DNA from: Paramixta manurensis
Lineage (GTDB): Bacteria > Pseudomonadota > Gammaproteobacteria > Enterobacterales > Enterobacteriaceae
Assembly (NCBI RefSeq): GCF_013285385.1
Contig: NZ_CP054212.1
Span: forward strand, 1,116,001-1,180,000
Direction of reading: 5' to 3'
DNA length: 64,000 bases
Shown in pieces: positions 1 to 8,218 of the stretch (position 1 is the stretch's first letter; each line of letters opens with the position of its first letter). Below the pieces are notes generated by a model that searched no databases, had not been told where the DNA came from, and saw nothing but the letters and a program-made list of their open reading frames with translations. A program made the translations under genes and the position numbers.

Positions 1-645
1 CATCAGCAAGGCATTCACCACTAAAGACATATTACGGCTCTGCTTGAGGGTATTGAGCGTGCTGTGGTTAACCTGACTAAGCTGATGATTAGCCTGTTGG
101 ATCTCGCTAAACCAGGCATCGTTAAATTGCTGCTGGAATGCTTGCATTGGAACCATAAAAAACGCGTTAATGTCGTTGGTCGCCAGGCCTTTTAGTTGCT
201 CCTGTAAACCCTCGGTCAGTAGGGCGAAACTCTGCGCCAGCGGGCTATCGGCTCGGGCATGATATGCCGCGAATAATGTTTGCGCCTGTCGGAGTGAATC
301 ATTGGCGGCGGCGGCGAGGCTTTTCCAACTGTCCACCGAGCCACTCTCCTTGTCCTGCATCAAATAGATACCGGCGCGATGGCTGTTGTCGCTGGCGGTG
401 AGCAATTCAATACGCGCTTTATCCAACAGCGTCAGCCTTTCGCGCAGATGGTTGGCTTGTTCCAGTGAAGTTTGTGTCTGCGTGACGTGCTGGCTTAATA
501 GCCATACGCTGGCAAATTGCAGTAAACAAAACAGAACGATAAACAGGAGAAACTGGCTCAGTAAGCTGGCCAGCCAGCGCGGCTTACGTAACGCCAAACC
601 GGTACGCAGCCGCAGTGGTAAGGTGATAACAGAAAGGAGTGACAT
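1..645 (-). CDS. Methyl-accepting chemotaxis protein, N-terminal part (cut by window edge)
   Basis: Reading leftward from an ATG at 643-645 there are 215 codons without a stop, running off the window. A basic N-terminus is followed by a hydrophobic segment at about residues 30-52, then a long, mostly helical region rich in Gln, Ala and Leu. This is the layout of the periplasmic four-helix-bundle ligand domain of Tar/Trg-type chemoreceptors. A GGAGGC ribosome site sits 7 bases before the ATG. The HAMP and signalling domains would lie outside the window, so the chemoreceptor call rests on the sensor half only. The ligand cannot be told from sequence. The gene has a Pho-box-like promoter. Confidence 0.75.
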   Translation of the reverse strand, partial: MSLLSVITLPLRLRTGLALRKPRWLASLLSQFLLFIVLFCLLQFASVWLLSQHVTQTQTSLEQANHLRERLTLLDKARIELLTASDNSHRAGIYLMQDKESGSVDSWKSLAAAANDSLRQAQTLFAAYHARADSPLAQSFALLTEGLQEQLKGLATNDINAFFMVPMQAFQQQFNDAWFSEIQQANHQLSQVNHSTLNTLKQSRNMSLVVNALLM

Positions 646-686
646 CGAACGCCTCCAAAAAATAAAAAGGAGTATTAAGATGTCAG

Positions 687-704
687 ATGACAGTTTGGTG
701 ACAG
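687..704 (-). promoter_or_regulatory. Candidate PhoB binding site (Pho box)
   Basis: On the minus strand the 18 bases CTGTCACCAAACTGTCAT match the E. coli Pho-box consensus (two CTGTCA half-sites 11 bases apart with an A-rich spacer) at 16 of 18 positions by eye. A -10-like TAATAC lies about 9 bases downstream, as expected where PhoB replaces a -35 element. The box begins about 42 bases upstream of the chemoreceptor ATG. Confidence 0.6.
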
Positions 705-801
705 CGCACCTAATTCTGCGGAAAACAACATAAATCACGGACTTAAATAAAATTATGTCCCGGAGTCCCCGCGTAATCGCTCCTTCCCGCGTTAACCATT
801 A

Positions 802-826
802 GCCAGGGCCTTCACTGGCCCCTGGC
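802..826. terminator. GC-rich hairpin without a T tract
   Basis: GCCAGGGCC and GGCCCCTGGC pair with one bulged base around a 6-base loop. It lies beyond the 3' end of the leftward MFS gene and before the chemoreceptor promoter, so it could insulate the two. There is no T run after it on either strand, so intrinsic termination is uncertain. Confidence 0.35.
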
Positions 827-951
827 CCAACGAGCGCGACGGTGGGATGTGCTGATGTCATCATTATCCTCCGATCCAGATGGTGATTTACCGCGTTAAG
901 CGCCCGGAGACCATAACATATTTTTCTACGTGACTTGCTTTGGTGCGTGGG

Positions 952-2331
952 TTAGCCAGCACTCATCTCGGCACTAATCTGCTCCAGTGATTTGTCTTTC
1001 GTTTCGGTGATGAAAAAGACATTCAGCAAGAACCACAGCAGGCAACAAAAACCATACAAAAAGAAAGGGAAACTGCCATTGAAGAGTTTATTCAGTACCA
1101 CGCTGTGCGTTAGCATTGGAAAGGTTTGTGAGACAATAAAGCTGCCGCTCCAGATAAGAAAGGTCGCCCACGACATCAGTTTGTCACGAATCATATTAGG
1201 GGCCAGTTCTGGAATGATTATCCATAAAATGGGGCCAACGGTGCCACCAAAAAACAGAATATATACAATCATAATCGCCAGCATAAACAGATTAGTGACG
1301 CCCAGCCAAATCAATATACCCAACAGCGTAATGGAGAGGAAGCAAACCAACGAGCCAATTATCAGCAGCTTGCGGCGGCCATACTTCTCAATCCGATAAA
1401 CTGCCCACACTGCGGCGGCAAAGAAGGCAATGCCAATAACTACTTGCTGATAGTAAGCGGTTTTCTCCGTCGCTATGCCGATATTTTCCAGCAAGATATT
1501 GCCATAATATAACACCGCATTAATGCCACAAAGATTAGCCAACAGCGCCATCGCGAGAATGGTTAATGAAACCCGACGATATTTTTTTGATAATAGACGC
1601 TCGCTGTTTACGGTAGCACTTTGATGTTGGAAGGATCGTTTAATCTCGGCAATCGTGGCCTGGCTATCATACTCATTGCCATTAATAGCGTTGATAATCT
1701 GACTGGCTTCTTCTTCCCGGTTTTTCTTTATTAGCCAACGCGGGGATTCCGGTAAAAAACAGGCAAGGATCATAAACAGGCAACCCGGAATCGACATTGC
1801 ACCCAACATATAACGCCATGAGTACTGCGTTGCCCATTCAGGACTCGGTGTCCAACTGGCGACCAGCGCATTAACCAGATAGACCGCTAAAATACCAAAT
1901 GCGATCATCATCTGGTAAAAGCCTAAGGTTTTGCCCCGCACTTTTTGTGCGGCTATTTCGCCAATGTAAACCGGTGCGGTGGCCGAGCCTAAACCTACGC
2001 CGATCCCGCCCACGATCCTGAAAATAATAAACAGAGTAAAGTTGTAGGGAAAGGCGGTAAAAATACTGGATAACGTTACCAGGAAACCGGTAAGCACCAG
2101 CGCTTTCTTCCGGCCAAGCGAGTTAGTAATAAACTGCCCGCTAAACGCGCCAATCATGAACCCTAATACCACTGACGAAACCGCCCATCCGGTACTGATG
2201 GCATCAAGTGAAAAATAGTTACTGAGATGAGATATTGCCCCGGCAATTACGGCGGAATCAAACCCGTATAATAGCCCGGCCAACGAGGCAATCAGGCACA
2301 ATTTATAACTCATACGATATGTAGTATTCAT
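952..2331 (-). CDS. MFS sugar porter
   Basis: A 459-residue, 12-helix inner-membrane transporter of the sugar porter family (XylE/GalP/AraE type), presumably a sugar:proton symporter. Family signatures are visible: GFDSAVIAG in helix 1, GRKKAL in loop 2-3, PESPRWL before the central loop, YGRRKLL in loop 8-9 and ETKDKSLEQI at the C-terminus. It is the last gene of a leftward operon, 12 bases after the RbsD-like gene. The ribosome site is weak, so a start at the internal Met 7 is possible. The substrate is unknown. Confidence 0.85.
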   Translation of the reverse strand: MNTTYRMSYKLCLIASLAGLLYGFDSAVIAGAISHLSNYFSLDAISTGWAVSSVVLGFMIGAFSGQFITNSLGRKKALVLTGFLVTLSSIFTAFPYNFTLFIIFRIVGGIGVGLGSATAPVYIGEIAAQKVRGKTLGFYQMMIAFGILAVYLVNALVASWTPSPEWATQYSWRYMLGAMSIPGCLFMILACFLPESPRWLIKKNREEEASQIINAINGNEYDSQATIAEIKRSFQHQSATVNSERLLSKKYRRVSLTILAMALLANLCGINAVLYYGNILLENIGIATEKTAYYQQVVIGIAFFAAAVWAVYRIEKYGRRKLLIIGSLVCFLSITLLGILIWLGVTNLFMLAIMIVYILFFGGTVGPILWIIIPELAPNMIRDKLMSWATFLIWSGSFIVSQTFPMLTHSVVLNKLFNGSFPFFLYGFCCLLWFLLNVFFITETKDKSLEQISAEMSAG

Positions 2332-2343
2332 GGTTTACACCAG

Positions 2344-2850
2344 TCAGTGAGTTTTATTGACTCTTGGAACCGCGTTAGTTTTAATGCGATGCGATCTCTC
2401 TACATATTCTGGTAGGATCTTCATCGAGTCATCAAACCAGGCGTCGGGATCGGTGCTAGCCACCAGCGCAAAATTTCCCCACGGCATTAAAGAACCTGAA
2501 CGAATAATCACTTTCGCCGTGTGATAAAGTTCGGAAACTAATTGCTGATGTGGAATTAAGGTAAAATCGGCGCCGGAGCCGGTGAAAATATCACTGACCC
2601 ACTGAAAAAGGTGGGGGTTTCCTGCCGGGACTTCATCGGCAAAGATGACATTCTCAATAAAAATCTCCTGCCGCAATACGCGTAATATTTCAAGAATATC
2701 AACGCTACCGGCATAGAACGCCAGATCAATGCGGTTGGCGTCTGCCGGGATAGGCGCGCCTGCATCAGTTACCAGTATGATATCGCCGTGCCCTAAACTG
2801 GCTAAAGCCGATGCAACCTGTGGATGTAATATTTTTCCTGGTCTCATCAT
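2344..2850 (-). CDS. RbsD/FucU-family sugar mutarotase
   Basis: A 168-residue protein with the RbsD signatures SLGHGDIILVTDAGAPIP near residue 18 (catalytic-type His after LG) and IRSGSLMPWGNFALVAS near the C-terminus. RbsD and FucU interconvert pyranose, furanose or anomeric forms of free sugars. It is about 30 residues longer than RbsD, mainly at the C-terminus, and the usual Tyr of the YAN motif is a Trp (PWGN). Its place between two sugar porters suggests that it acts on the newly imported sugar before phosphorylation. A GGAGAAT ribosome site precedes an ATGATG start. Confidence 0.8.
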   Translation of the reverse strand: MMRPGKILHPQVASALASLGHGDIILVTDAGAPIPADANRIDLAFYAGSVDILEILRVLRQEIFIENVIFADEVPAGNPHLFQWVSDIFTGSGADFTLIPHQQLVSELYHTAKVIIRSGSLMPWGNFALVASTDPDAWFDDSMKILPEYVERSHRIKTNAVPRVNKTH

Positions 2851-2932
2851 ATTCTCCGAAAGTAATGTATGGGTAGTTAATCGCCGTCGAATTAGCGTAT
2901 TACGTTGTCTATTTTCCTTTTTCTAATGGTGA

Positions 2933-4315
2933 TTAATTACGGTGTAATTCCAGTTCAATTTCTTCCAGTGTTTTTCCTTTGGTCTCCGGCACAGTCGTCA
3001 GCACGAATATTAATGCCACCACCGAAATACCCGCGAAAATAAAAAAGGTATTTGCGGCATTAATATTTTCCACTAAGACCGGAAAGAAACGCGAAACCAT
3101 AAAGTTGCCGCCCCATAGCGCGAAGGTCGCGATGGAGACGGCAATGCCACGTACATGAATCGGGAAAATTTCCGCAATGATGACATAGGCGACGGTACCG
3201 TAGGAGACGGCAAAAATCGCCACATACGCCAAAATGCACAGTAACAATAAAGTGGTGTGCGCCTCGCTGGCGCGGAATAACAGGCCGGTACCACCTAGCG
3301 TCATCGCCATCCCGATAGAGCCAAAAATCAGCAGCGAGCGCCGACCCACTTTGTCGATTATCCACATGGAAACCAGCGTTGAAATCACCAGCGTCAGGCC
3401 GATCAGAACGGTAAACGACATCGCTCCGCCCGCATCCACGCCCGCCGTTTTAAAGATTTCCGGCGCATAATAGAAAATGGCGTTGATGCCGGTAATTTGC
3501 TGGAACAGCGCAACACAAAAACCAATCACCAGCGATTTGCGTAGGCGCGGGGCGAACAATTCGCGTAATCGCGATTTCGGTTCACTGTGCAGGGCGGATT
3601 GAATCGCCTGTAACTGTTCTTTAGCGGTGGGCTCATCCGGGTTGATGGTAAGCAAGACCTCAAGCGCGTGGCGATCACGACCTTTGCGCATCAGCCAGCG
3701 TGGACTTTCAGGCACTCGCGCTAACAGCATAAAAAAGATCACTGCTGGCACAATGCCGGTGGCGAAAATGACCCGCCAGCCATACTCAATATTCCAGCCC
3801 TCGCTGGCGTTATTAGCGATCAGCGCCGCAATCGAAAAAATCGCCAGATTGCCGACGCAGTTAAATAACTGATTAAGCGAAACTAACCGTCCGCGAATAT
3901 GCGCCGGGGAGACTTCGGCGATATAGAGTGGCGCAATGGTGGTTTCAACGCCAATGCCGATGCCGACCAGAATGCGGAACCACGCCAGCATCTCTGGAGA
4001 GACGGCCATGGCTTCTCCCAATACGCCGAGGATAAAAATCAGCGCGGTCAGCAGCAGGACTTTCTTACGCCCCACCGAATCGGAGAGCGGGCCTGCCAGC
4101 GCTACGCCAAGGATGCAGCCGACAATAATCGATGACGTGACCCAACCGACGCCGTTGGCATCCAGGCCGAATCTGCTTTGCAAGAAACCAACCGAACCGG
4201 AAATACTGCCGTTATCAAAACCAAACAAAAACCCGCCAACCGCAGTGACGAATGCGATGAGCAGTACGTTACGCATCCAGCGGTTTTTGGCGGCGACATC
4301 TGCATGACTGACCAT
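2933..4315 (-). CDS. MFS sugar porter (second copy in operon)
   Basis: A 460-residue sugar porter with GFDNGSISGSV, GRKKVLL, PESPRWLM, VGRRSLLIFG and VPETKGKTLEEIE signatures and about 12 hydrophobic segments. It is clearly a paralogue of the transporter at the 3' end of the same operon but strongly diverged from it, so the two may differ in substrate or affinity. A GGAGAG ribosome site lies 5 bases before the ATG. It follows the PfkB kinase gene by 14 bases. Confidence 0.85.
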   Translation of the reverse strand: MVSHADVAAKNRWMRNVLLIAFVTAVGGFLFGFDNGSISGSVGFLQSRFGLDANGVGWVTSSIIVGCILGVALAGPLSDSVGRKKVLLLTALIFILGVLGEAMAVSPEMLAWFRILVGIGIGVETTIAPLYIAEVSPAHIRGRLVSLNQLFNCVGNLAIFSIAALIANNASEGWNIEYGWRVIFATGIVPAVIFFMLLARVPESPRWLMRKGRDRHALEVLLTINPDEPTAKEQLQAIQSALHSEPKSRLRELFAPRLRKSLVIGFCVALFQQITGINAIFYYAPEIFKTAGVDAGGAMSFTVLIGLTLVISTLVSMWIIDKVGRRSLLIFGSIGMAMTLGGTGLLFRASEAHTTLLLLCILAYVAIFAVSYGTVAYVIIAEIFPIHVRGIAVSIATFALWGGNFMVSRFFPVLVENINAANTFFIFAGISVVALIFVLTTVPETKGKTLEEIELELHRN

Positions 4316-4329
4316 AATACTCTCCGTGA

Positions 4330-5295
4330 TTAAGCGGGTGAGCGTGGCGAGGACGAAACCGCGCGTACCGCGCAGCGTTGTTGTAAGGTCAATAAATCGA
4401 TCTCAGCGGCGAGACCTGCCGTTGGACTGGCGGCGTTGGCCGCGCCGCAGGCCGCAGCCAGCGTTAGATGCGCCACCCAGCCGGCCGTAGGGCGCGCAAG
4501 TAGGCTGGCGATCAGCCCGGCGCAATAAGCATCGCCGGACCCGACCGCGCTGGCCGTGTCCACTTTCGGCGGCGTGATTTGGTAGTTGCCCTCCGGCGTT
4601 AGGGCGAGGGTAGGGCGCTGACCGTCGGTGATAATCACGCAACGCACGCCTTGTTTCAGCCAGGCGTGGGGTAAGTCTTGCCCTGAGGTGTCGCTGGCCT
4701 GTTGTAGCTCATCGCGATTGATTTTGATGATGTCGGGCAAGGCGGCGGCAGATTGCAACAGCGCCGGACCGTGGGTGTCGAGCAGCGATAACACGCCATG
4801 CGCGCGTGCCAGCGTTATCCAACGCCCGTATTCATCCGGCGTGAGGTTTTGCGCCAGCGAACCGGTGCAGACTACGGCATGGGCGCGCGGCATCTCATCC
4901 GCCAGCAGCGTATGGAGGGAGCGGTGCTCATCAGGTTGAATCACCGGGCCGACGGCGTTGTAGACACTGGCTTTTTCCGGCGCGGCTTTCTCGGTCACCA
5001 CTTCGCAGATACGCGTGCTGGCGGCGATTTCGCACCAGCGTCCCGCCAGCCGTTCTTGTTCCAGCAACTCGCCACACAAACGACCGGTCGCTCCACCAAG
5101 AAAGCCAATCAGTAGCGGTGTCGGCGCATTTTCCATGTGTGGCTGAAGTTGGCGTAACACCCGCGCCACATTCACGCCTTTGCCACCCGCCAGCGTTTTA
5201 TCATCCAGCAAGCGGTGTACTTCGCCAGGCCGCTGCTGCTCAACCAGCAACAGGCGTTCAATAGCCGTATTCAACGAGGCAATCAGCACATTCAT
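4330..5295 (-). CDS. PfkB-family sugar (phosphate) kinase
   Basis: A 321-residue kinase of the 1-phosphofructokinase/tagatose-6-phosphate kinase branch. The N-terminal motif GGKGVNVARVL is at residues 38-48, and AVGSGDAYCAGL near residue 250 contains the catalytic Asp of the family's GAGD-type anion hole (here GSGD). Family members put a second phosphate on a sugar phosphate. Its ATG overlaps the stop of the upstream FGGY kinase (ATGA), so the two kinases are translationally coupled and may act in sequence to make a sugar bisphosphate for the divergent aldolase. Confidence 0.8.
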   Translation of the reverse strand: MNVLIASLNTAIERLLLVEQQRPGEVHRLLDDKTLAGGKGVNVARVLRQLQPHMENAPTPLLIGFLGGATGRLCGELLEQERLAGRWCEIAASTRICEVVTEKAAPEKASVYNAVGPVIQPDEHRSLHTLLADEMPRAHAVVCTGSLAQNLTPDEYGRWITLARAHGVLSLLDTHGPALLQSAAALPDIIKINRDELQQASDTSGQDLPHAWLKQGVRCVIITDGQRPTLALTPEGNYQITPPKVDTASAVGSGDAYCAGLIASLLARPTAGWVAHLTLAAACGAANAASPTAGLAAEIDLLTLQQRCAVRAVSSSPRSPA

Positions 5296-6635
5296 AGGCG
5301 ATTCTCCCGATGCGTCGCAATAAGCCAGCTTTCGCGGGCGATCATGGCGGCACCGGTGGCGACCGGTTCGGTGAGTTCACTGACGAACAGCGGCATTTGC
5401 CAGCGCTGTTTACGGTGCGCCAGCATTTCCTCGCGCTGAAACAGTGACCCCATCAACACCGCATCCTGTGGGCGGATCGCGCCAATTTCACACATCTGCG
5501 TGAGGAGCTGGAAGGCACGGTCGGCAATCTGATTCAGCGTGGCCTGCACCACATCCGCCGGTTGGATACCTGCGTTGAGGTGGTGCAGTGAAAACAATCC
5601 CAGCGCTTCATCTTCATTGACCGATACTGATACGCCGGGCGTCCGTCCTTCCTCAAGCAGGTCATGGAAAAGCCGATCATAATCGCCCTGATAGAACAGT
5701 TCGGTAAGCGTTTGGATAATTTTGCCGGAGGGCGTGGCGCAACCCATCACCAACTCTCCGGCTTGCCAGGTGCGTTCAATATCCACGCCTAACTGCCAGG
5801 CGATGGCGGCATCCGGGAAGTGAGGCGTCAATACCATCAGGTATTCAGAGGTTCCAATGGAGTCAAACACGTTAGTGGGCTGTCGGTTTTGTACCGCCCA
5901 GGCGGCGACGATCTGATCATGTCCGCCGATAAATACACTGGCGCCGGAGCAGAGCGCGACGCCGGGCAGAGCAGTGGACAGAATTTCGCCGCAACATTCA
6001 CCGGTGTCCGCCGTTTTAGGAAACAGTTCAGGATGCAGCGCAAGACGCGTCAGCGTGGGTTCATGCGGTTGCATCGCGCGTAAATCGAAACATTGTGAAT
6101 GGGTGACTTGCGAGCTAGAGGCGCGCCATTCACCGGTTAATTGCCACATCATGTAGCTGCCGAAATCCACCCACTGTGCGGTTTGCCGCCAAATATCGGC
6201 ATGATGTTTACGTAACCAGCTTAACCGCGCCGGGCTTTGGTTCGGGCGTGAGCGCATACCGGAGACGGCGTAATGCTCCGGGCTATCGAGCCAGTGGTGA
6301 ACCTCACTTTCCAACGCCGCTTCAGGATAATTTTCCCACCAGGCGAGAGAGGGGTAGATCATCTCGCCATGACGGTTTACCGCGACGGACTCCTCCTGGC
6401 CAAACGTGCCGATCGAGAGAGCGGCCAGCGAACCGTGGGCATGTGCGGTGTGGTGCGCATAGTCAATAATCAACGTCGACAGGGCTTGCCACACGGCTTG
6501 TGCATCGTGAAAGGTCAGCCCGTCGCGCTGCATTACCGGCGTGCGGAACTTTTTCACCGGTAGCAGCGTTCCCTCTTCGCTGATACCGATGATTTTTATG
6601 TGAGTGGTGCCAATATCAATGCCGAGAAACCACAT
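5292..6635 (-). CDS. FGGY-family carbohydrate kinase
   Basis: A 447-residue kinase with the ATP-binding start FLGIDIGTTHIKI, GTFGQEESV and SLAWW in the N-terminal sugar-binding half, GGHDQIVAAWA at the domain boundary and VATGAAMIA near the C-terminus. FGGY enzymes phosphorylate free sugars, polyols or, in LsrK, AI-2. The specificity cannot be read here. It is probably the first phosphorylation step after import. A GAGGA ribosome site precedes the ATG, and the gene follows the oxidase by 15 bases. Confidence 0.85.
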   Translation of the reverse strand: MWFLGIDIGTTHIKIIGISEEGTLLPVKKFRTPVMQRDGLTFHDAQAVWQALSTLIIDYAHHTAHAHGSLAALSIGTFGQEESVAVNRHGEMIYPSLAWWENYPEAALESEVHHWLDSPEHYAVSGMRSRPNQSPARLSWLRKHHADIWRQTAQWVDFGSYMMWQLTGEWRASSSQVTHSQCFDLRAMQPHEPTLTRLALHPELFPKTADTGECCGEILSTALPGVALCSGASVFIGGHDQIVAAWAVQNRQPTNVFDSIGTSEYLMVLTPHFPDAAIAWQLGVDIERTWQAGELVMGCATPSGKIIQTLTELFYQGDYDRLFHDLLEEGRTPGVSVSVNEDEALGLFSLHHLNAGIQPADVVQATLNQIADRAFQLLTQMCEIGAIRPQDAVLMGSLFQREEMLAHRKQRWQMPLFVSELTEPVATGAAMIARESWLIATHRENRL

Positions 6636-6650
6636 CGTGATTGTCCTCAG

Positions 6651-8048
6651 TTATAGCCCCAGTTTGCCCGGATTCAGGATGCCGTTTGGATCGAGCGCCT
6701 GTTTGACCCGGCGTAACAGTAAGTGTGCCGACCCGAGTGATTCCCGCGCATACGGTGAGCGGATCAGGCCGCCGCCATGGTGATGAGAGAGTTCGGCGTT
6801 ATGCTCAAGGCAGACACGCATCGCTTCACGCCAGATAGCGCGGAGTTTTTCTACCGCTGCCGGGTCAGACTCTTCGCGTCCAAGTAAAATCATGTACATT
6901 GAGGTGCCCTGCGGGTAGACGTGAGAGAAATGCGACAGAACCTCGTCCGCCATTGGGCTGAGTGCGTTGTTGAGAGCGTGATACAAACTGGCGATGCCAT
7001 CCCAGTTGTGCGCCACTTCAATCGTCTCGGCAAACCCGCCAGGCGTCGCGAGTCGTTTTTCGACCGTTGAAAAATCAAAACGACGATCCATCCATTTCAG
7101 TACGCCCTCGGTACCGAGGGAGGTACCGCCGTAGCGATGCACCAGCGCCATAAATGCATCCATTTCGGCGCGCGCAACTGCCGCAACGCCTTGTGTGCCA
7201 AGAAACATTACCGGCTTATCCTGCGCCGGATTTTGCATGGCATGGCGCGCTTCGACCGTGTTGTAGAGCCGTAACAGGAATGGGCGTAATCCCGCCATCG
7301 CCTGTTCCCGCATGATTTGTAAACCTGCCTCAACCGAAGGCAACTCCAGCGTGTCGTACAGGCGCGTTTGTGGTAGCGGGAAAATCTTTAATTGTACCGA
7401 TGTCACCACGCCCAGGGTGCCTTCTGCGCCGATAAACAGTTGACGTAAGTCCGGCCCCATTGCGGCGCGTGGCGACGCTTGCAGGCGAACCCGCTCACCG
7501 GTCGCGAGGATCACCGTGTAAGCGGTAATCAGATCTTCGATCCCGCCGTAATAAGAGGAAAATTGCCCGGTAGCCAGCGTTGATAACCAACCGCCGACGC
7601 TGGAGAGATAGAGTGATTGGGGGGAATGGCCCAATGTCCAGCCCATTTGCTGGAGTTCGTCTTCCAGCTTTCCGCCGTTGTAGCCGGTTGAAACTTCTAC
7701 CGTCAGATTAGTGGTATTAATTTCACGCTGTTGTGTCATCGCGCTTAAATCCAGCACGATACCGCCGCGGGTTGGCAACGGTTGCCCGGTTACCGAAGAG
7801 GCCAGCGCCCGTGGCGTAACCGGCGTATCGTTGGCGGTCGCCAGCGCTAAAACTTGTTGGATCTGCTGTTCATCGGTGACTTTCACCACAACATCGGCCT
7901 GATAATCGTGGCACCCTAAATGCTTGAGTTTGGTCGACAGCGGCCAGGTATCGTGGCTGGAGGCCTGCAGGCTATCGCTATCGGTCAGCACCTGCGGTTC
8001 AGGAATAACGTTCTTAAGTGCGGTAATAAGATGAGAAATGTCAGACAT
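6651..8048 (-). CDS. FAD-binding oxidase (GlcD/alkyl-DHAP-synthase-like)
   Basis: A 465-residue flavoprotein with an N-terminal FAD_binding_4 (PCMH) domain and a C-terminal FAD-oxidase domain. Visible are the pyrophosphate-loop region around VTPRALASSVTG, GAEGTLGVVT near residue 213, the His-rich SHHHGGG at about residue 425 and LDPNGILNPGKLGL at the C-terminus. Relatives oxidise 2-hydroxy acids or, in alkyl-DHAP synthase, act on dihydroxyacetone phosphate esters. It is first in the leftward operon, with an AGGAG ribosome site. It may oxidise a sugar or sugar-acid intermediate; the substrate is not determined. Confidence 0.8.
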   Translation of the reverse strand: MSDISHLITALKNVIPEPQVLTDSDSLQASSHDTWPLSTKLKHLGCHDYQADVVVKVTDEQQIQQVLALATANDTPVTPRALASSVTGQPLPTRGGIVLDLSAMTQQREINTTNLTVEVSTGYNGGKLEDELQQMGWTLGHSPQSLYLSSVGGWLSTLATGQFSSYYGGIEDLITAYTVILATGERVRLQASPRAAMGPDLRQLFIGAEGTLGVVTSVQLKIFPLPQTRLYDTLELPSVEAGLQIMREQAMAGLRPFLLRLYNTVEARHAMQNPAQDKPVMFLGTQGVAAVARAEMDAFMALVHRYGGTSLGTEGVLKWMDRRFDFSTVEKRLATPGGFAETIEVAHNWDGIASLYHALNNALSPMADEVLSHFSHVYPQGTSMYMILLGREESDPAAVEKLRAIWREAMRVCLEHNAELSHHHGGGLIRSPYARESLGSAHLLLRRVKQALDPNGILNPGKLGL

Positions 8049-8124
8049 ACCAACTCCTGCTTGTCTAATTTAAAATCATGTTCTGCGCGTTTTAATGGGA
8101 TGAAAACGTACAGAGGGTATTCCA

Positions 8125-8152
8125 TTGACATCCAAATTAAGGCTAATATACG
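8125..8152 (+). promoter_or_regulatory. Promoter of the aldolase-regulator operon
   Basis: A perfect -35 TTGACA (8125-8130), a 16-base spacer and a -10-like TATACG (8147-8152) lie about 65 bases upstream of the aldolase start. A shifted -10 TAATAT at 8144 is the alternative. Confidence 0.5.
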
Positions 8153-8154
8153 AT

Positions 8155-8178
8155 CAATTTGCAGAAATCAGCAAATTG
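8155..8178. promoter_or_regulatory. Perfect inverted-repeat operator candidate
   Basis: CAATTTGC and GCAAATTG form perfect 8-base arms separated by 8 bases. The repeat begins directly after the predicted -10 box, where a bound repressor would block transcription. The likely binder is the YhfZ-like regulator encoded second in this operon. Distance to the leftward oxidase start is about 107 bases, so both operons could be controlled. Confidence 0.55.
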
Positions 8179-8218
8179 CATTTTTCGCTTTTTCTCAACT
8201 TTGTGAAGGAGAGCAAGT

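Larger units (their letters stand above)
646..951. other. Intergenic region between chemoreceptor and sugar transporter
   Basis: No convincing gene. It holds the chemoreceptor promoter region (Pho-box-like site at 687-704) and a strong GC hairpin at 802-826. Open frames crossing it on the + strand are antisense to the chemoreceptor. Confidence 0.6.

Noticed and set aside
386..733. 115-codon + strand open frame
   Set aside because: It lies antisense to the chemoreceptor and its promoter, with no ribosome site and low-complexity Ser/Arg composition.
6651..8048. Considered the flavoprotein as glycolate oxidase GlcD
   Set aside because: No GlcE/GlcF partners, and the His-rich SHHHGGG region is closer to alkyl-DHAP-synthase-like oxidases; only the broad family is supported.
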